Shown here one piece after another: positions 62,601-64,000 of a stretch of 64,000 nucleotides of DNA. Location of the stretch: contig CAADRB010000018.1 in NCBI GenBank assembly GCA_900708905.1, forward strand, positions 1,595,658 through 1,659,657. Direction: 5' to 3'. The translations under genes were made by a program, and so were the position numbers. A model generated the notes under the pieces. It saw nothing but the letters and a program-made list of their open reading frames with translations. It was not told the DNA's origin and did not search any database. Within the stretch, counting starts at the first letter, position 1; each line of letters begins with the position of its first letter. This DNA comes from Hymenolepis diminuta. Taxonomy: Eukaryota > Platyhelminthes > Cestoda > Cyclophyllidea > Hymenolepididae.

Positions 62601-62836
62601 TTATTCAGATCAGTGGTTTCAATCTTATCACTTTCTATACGTGAGATGAAATCTCCTTCGTAAGTTAGTTTTGGATGGTAAATAATTCATCTCTGAAATA
62701 TTTAAGCGGCACGTATTTTCGATTCAATTTTTAAGACTCACAATTTACGATCTGACTGTTTCGTTTTTATAACTTAAAAGCAGTGTGTTTTTATTTCATT
62801 TCAGACATTGAAGTCCCTCACTACGTTTACCCATAG
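41315..62836 (+). CDS. mbl: Muscleblind-like CCCH zinc-finger splicing regulator (spliced gene, 5' end not identified)
   Basis: Six exons: 41315-41674, 54168-54446, 59747-59821, 60333-60659, 61834-62311 and 62805-62836 (stop included). They join to about 516 codons, and the first four junctions are all phase 0. Domains, counting from 41315: an Ala/Pro/Asn-rich N-terminal region (1-74); finger 1 with C81, C89, C96, H100 (CX7CX6CX3H); finger 2 with C115, C123, C130, H134; a conserved [10 protein letters not shown] segment; a Gln/Ala-rich linker; and a low-complexity tail with a KRPAL motif. The finger pair and the [10 protein letters not shown] and DSIKGKC contexts are diagnostic of muscleblind. 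The proteins bind YGCY motifs in pre-mRNA and steer alternative splicing in nucleus and cytoplasm. Only one finger pair is present, as in insects and nematodes, not two as in vertebrate MBNL. A start codon upstream is missing from this model; the first in-frame ATG within the exon is at 41441. Confidence 0.9.
43802..43827. repeat. Perfect inverted repeat, 10-bp arms
   Basis: AATCCCATTT, a 6-base AT loop and AAATGGGATT. It could form a hairpin in the intron RNA. Confidence 0.7.
44438..45197 (-). other. Two unassigned minus-strand ORFs inside intron 1
   Basis: Frames of 113 codons (44438-44779) and 93 codons (44916-45197) lie head to tail in different frames, with stops between them. Both are Lys/Ser-rich; the second ends in a fairly protein-like stretch ([19 protein letters not shown]). 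No domain is recognised, and the opposite strand is equally open at 44920-45213, so chance is a real possibility. If they are remnants of one gene, it is frameshifted. Confidence 0.15.
46189..46217. repeat. Perfect inverted repeat, 12-bp arms
   Basis: TTTAAACATATG, a 5-base GGCAT loop and CATATGTTTAAA, followed at once by a third CATATG. It is the longest perfect short-loop hairpin noticed in the window. Confidence 0.8.
46790..47075. promoter_or_regulatory. GC-richer patch inside intron 1, candidate internal promoter
   Basis: Contains GAGCATGCGCAAAAAC (near 46980) and a CTCCTCCCCCCTCCCA tract (near 47033), unlike the surrounding intron. Both strands carry short open frames (46790-46981 + and 46823-47032 -) that look like composition effects. 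An alternative muscleblind promoter is possible; nothing in the sequence proves one. Confidence 0.2.
54168..54446 (+). CDS. mbl: Muscleblind exon B: rest of finger 2 and Gln/Ala linker
   Basis: 93 codons between acceptor TTACAAG and donor GTAAGC (54447), phase 0 at both ends. It opens with GKC and completes finger 2 with the spacing C-X6-C-X3-H, carrying the [12 protein letters not shown] signature and then [10 protein letters not shown]. These are shared with insect and nematode muscleblind; vertebrate finger 2 has only four residues between these cysteines. It continues into [10 protein letters not shown] and a long Ala/Thr/Ser-rich stretch, and ends in SLGPT. The low-complexity linker probably joins the RNA-binding pair to the C-terminal region. 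Confidence 0.92.
58146..58310 (+). repeat. Dispersed repeat family A, copy 3
   Basis: GAGTTTTATTTCATTCGAT and ATTCAAATTTCATAATT match copy 1 (35.1 kb) closely in order and spacing. It is inserted in muscleblind intron 2, in the same orientation as the gene. Confidence 0.5.
58704..59054 (+). other. 116-codon open frame inside muscleblind intron 2
   Basis: Open without a break from just after a TAA at 58701 to a TAG at 59052-59054. The region is G+C-richer than the surrounding intron, and its second half is protein-like ([17 protein letters not shown]). There is no ATG near its start and no clear splice-site pair framing it, so it is neither an obvious cassette exon nor an obvious separate gene. 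No family is recognised. It may be a remnant, a terminal alternative exon or chance. Confidence 0.2.
59747..59821 (+). CDS. mbl: Muscleblind exon C: 25-codon mini-exon
   Basis: 75 bases, phase 0 on both sides, between a T-rich tract ending TAATAG and a consensus donor GTGAGT (59822). It encodes [12 protein letters not shown]...NYSLL, proline-rich with no zinc ligands. Because it is short and a multiple of three, it could be skipped without changing the frame, making it a natural cassette exon. Assignment rests on splice sites, frame and position rather than on recognised homology. Confidence 0.7.
59822..60332 (+). other. Muscleblind intron 3 (511 bp) with TGCT cluster
   Basis: GTGAGT to CAAATAG with a very strong C/T tract. 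Four TGCT motifs (60240, 60244, 60253, 60286) lie within 50 bases, about 45-90 bases upstream of the acceptor. YGCY is the binding motif of muscleblind proteins. Confidence 0.75.
60333..60659 (+). CDS. mbl: Muscleblind exon D: Pro/Gln/Thr-rich segment with RKR motif
   Basis: The acceptor AG at 60331-60332 follows a long pyrimidine tract; an in-frame TAG spans that site, so the frame starts exactly there. The exon encodes a Gln/Ser/Thr/Pro-rich stretch, then [34 protein letters not shown] and [16 protein letters not shown]. The RKR segment resembles in position the basic KRPLEATF motif of vertebrate MBNL (inference). The donor is the weak point: GTTGGT at 60660 is the one that joins in phase 0 to the next exon. 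If it is not used, translation runs on to a stop at 60732-60734, giving a different C-terminus. Confidence 0.72.
60660..61833 (+). other. Muscleblind intron 4 (1.2 kb)
   Basis: A weak donor (GTTGGT) and an acceptor TTTAATAG. It contains an alternative coding extension (60660-60734), a patch with several GCGC/TGCGCA boxes (60750-60900) and an AT dinucleotide tract near 61112-61128. The frame at 61473-61751 shows no recognisable content. Confidence 0.6.
61834..62311 (+). CDS. mbl: Muscleblind exon E: Ala-rich C-terminal region with KRPAL motif
   Basis: Starts [16 protein letters not shown], then an Ala-rich run and [13 protein letters not shown], and a [15 protein letters not shown] segment. 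The Ala-rich run, the KRPAL motif and the F-x-x-G-x-(F/Y) spacing parallel the C-terminal part of vertebrate MBNL (LPKRPALE...FNTGIFQYQ), which supports gene identity beyond the zinc fingers. A Gln/Asn/Gly-rich tail follows. The donor GTGAGT at 62312 lies one base into a codon (phase 1). If that intron is retained, the protein ends six codons later as TCESIP. Confidence 0.88.
62312..62804 (+). other. Muscleblind intron 5 (493 bp)
   Basis: Consensus GTGAGT donor and a TTTATTTCATTTCAG acceptor. No other feature is visible. Confidence 0.75.
62805..62836 (+). CDS. mbl: Muscleblind exon F: last codons and stop
   Basis: The acceptor is TTTCAG at 62799-62804. The last base of exon E and the first two bases here form a Tyr codon, after which the frame reads IEVPHYVYP and stops at TAG 62834-62836. 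The join gives an aromatic, proline-containing end ([14 protein letters not shown]) that looks like a genuine conserved C-terminus. Confidence 0.75.
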
Positions 62837-63445
62837 TCTGCTTGCCTTCGAAGAGAACGATAAAAGAATAAAGATCGAGGAAAATCAATGTAGCGTAACC
62901 AATATCTTCTTACAGTTGTTCTGGCTAGTCTCACATCTCCCGAATTAAATCTTCTCTCCCCCTTTCTTCTACCCTCACACTATCCTATTTTTCGTCCGTG
63001 CCTTACAGTAAAGCCAAATATTATATATACTTTTAGGCACTCTATATAACAAGTCAACATTTTGTTTGCTCCGTCATACCACCCTTCCCTCTCCCCATTT
63101 TTCAGTTGTCTACCCAAAAAATACAACAGTTTGTGACGAAGCGTTTGGATACACCCTTATTAATAAACTCTCCTCTGTATAGATTACAGAGCTCTGCAGA
63201 AGAGATGCAGCTCTATTTATAATGGCACCCTTTCCCTTCTTCCCCAATCTCCATCGATTTGACCTAGTCGATGTATTTTTTAAGTCGATCCATTTTGTCT
63301 ATCAGGAAGCCTTTTGTCATCTTAAATTCATAATTCTCATCCGGTCTACCCTACTCCTCCTCCGCCCCTTCTTTTAATTAGGTTTTCTATCTCTGTTGGT
63401 CAAAGGCGCTTTGGTTTCACGAGTGTGCGACAAGAATAAATTTTA
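62837..63445 (+). other. Muscleblind 3' UTR, pyrimidine-rich, several poly(A) signals
   Basis: Rich in C/T tracts (62.94-63.40 kb), unlike the AT-rich introns. AATAAA hexamers lie at 62867-62872, 63162-63167 and 63435-63440. The first is only 30 bases past the stop, so alternative polyadenylation is possible. The end of the transcript cannot be fixed from sequence alone. Confidence 0.55.
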
Positions 63446-64000
63446 TTGAAATCATGGGAACCTTTACTCCCCCTCTACTACTGGCGTGAAAAAAATGTTT
63501 GTGCCTCATCTTGTGCCATTTTTGCCAGAATTGTGTAGCCGTACGTCCCTTTGAATTTACTTTAACATCCACTTCCAACCCCCTTTCTGAATATGTTTCG
63601 ACCTCAAACAACCACCTTATTTCTGTATCCCTCCTTATTTAAATGAAATAGTGACTGTTTGGAGGAAATTTTGATAAATTTTTAGTTAAAAGGTGTTGGA
63701 AAATTAGCAAGATGCATTTTAAGCATTGTTTATAAGCTCAAGTAACATCAGCTCTATCACGAAAAAATTCAAATTCATCTTGGAGTAAGTTCGGTTTACA
63801 GTGAAGTAAAGAATGATTGGTTTATTGATTTGGTATAGTAGCTTCGGAAGAAACTAAAGGAACACTAGCCTTCTCAGTAAAATTACTTTAAGAACCTGAC
63901 CAGATTTTGCCTGATATCTCCTCGCAGAATTCTCGATCTTCCTAAATGCTAACGATAGACAACACGCCCAGATAGGAACTACGGGTGTATTGACAAAGAA
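63446..64000. other. Downstream flank, no gene seen
   Basis: A minus-strand frame of 64 codons (63417-63611) overlaps the UTR and shows no domain. The rest is AT-rich with nothing recognised. Confidence 0.45.

Noticed and set aside
1..64000. tRNA genes, rRNA genes, CRISPR arrays, prokaryotic operons or ribosome binding sites
   Set aside because: No B-box-like GGTTCGAATCC with cloverleaf arms, no rRNA core sequence and no regular repeat-spacer array were seen. Splice sites and long introns show the DNA is eukaryotic.

Overview
This is eukaryotic nuclear DNA: strongly AT-rich, almost free of long open frames, with one intron-rich gene on the + strand occupying the right-hand third. The gene encodes a muscleblind (MBNL/Mbl) CCCH zinc-finger RNA-binding splicing regulator. 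Six coding exons can be read between about 41315 and 62836; all but the last join at phase 0. The tandem zinc-finger pair is of the invertebrate (insect/nematode) type, with six residues including a Pro-Pro between the 2nd and 3rd zinc ligands of finger 2. With long introns, low repeat load and low GC, an invertebrate is certain; a parasitic flatworm such as a tapeworm is my best guess, at low confidence. The exon that would hold the start codon is not identified with confidence, so the gene model is 5'-incomplete.

Layout. 1-30.7 kb: AT-rich non-coding sequence without a supportable gene; it holds three short copies of one diverged dispersed motif (about 8.75, 12.8 and 17.9 kb) and one copy of another (27.2 kb). 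30.8-31.8 kb, - strand: an intronless, stop-riddled protein-kinase pseudogene whose motifs fit the CDC7 (DBF4-dependent) kinase, not obvious from simple ORF calling because stops break it. 33.08-33.45 kb, + strand: a GC-richer patch with one long frame broken by two TGA codons, probably another decayed coding remnant. 36.35-36.94 kb: a GC/CpG-rich patch with a canonical G-quadruplex motif, a candidate promoter or 5' exon of the muscleblind gene. 39.6-40.2 kb: a second such patch. 41.3-62.8 kb: muscleblind exons, with a 12.5-kb first intron that contains another GC-rich patch (46.8-47.1 kb), perfect inverted repeats and some unexplained ORFs. 62.8-63.5 kb: pyrimidine-rich 3' UTR with several AATAAA signals.

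Function. The muscleblind protein would bind YGCY motifs in pre-mRNA through its finger pair and control alternative splicing; the Ala/Gln/Pro-rich C-terminal exons form a low-complexity tail carrying the basic KRPAL-type motif. A cluster of four TGCT motifs just upstream of the fourth exon suggests that the protein may regulate its own transcript.
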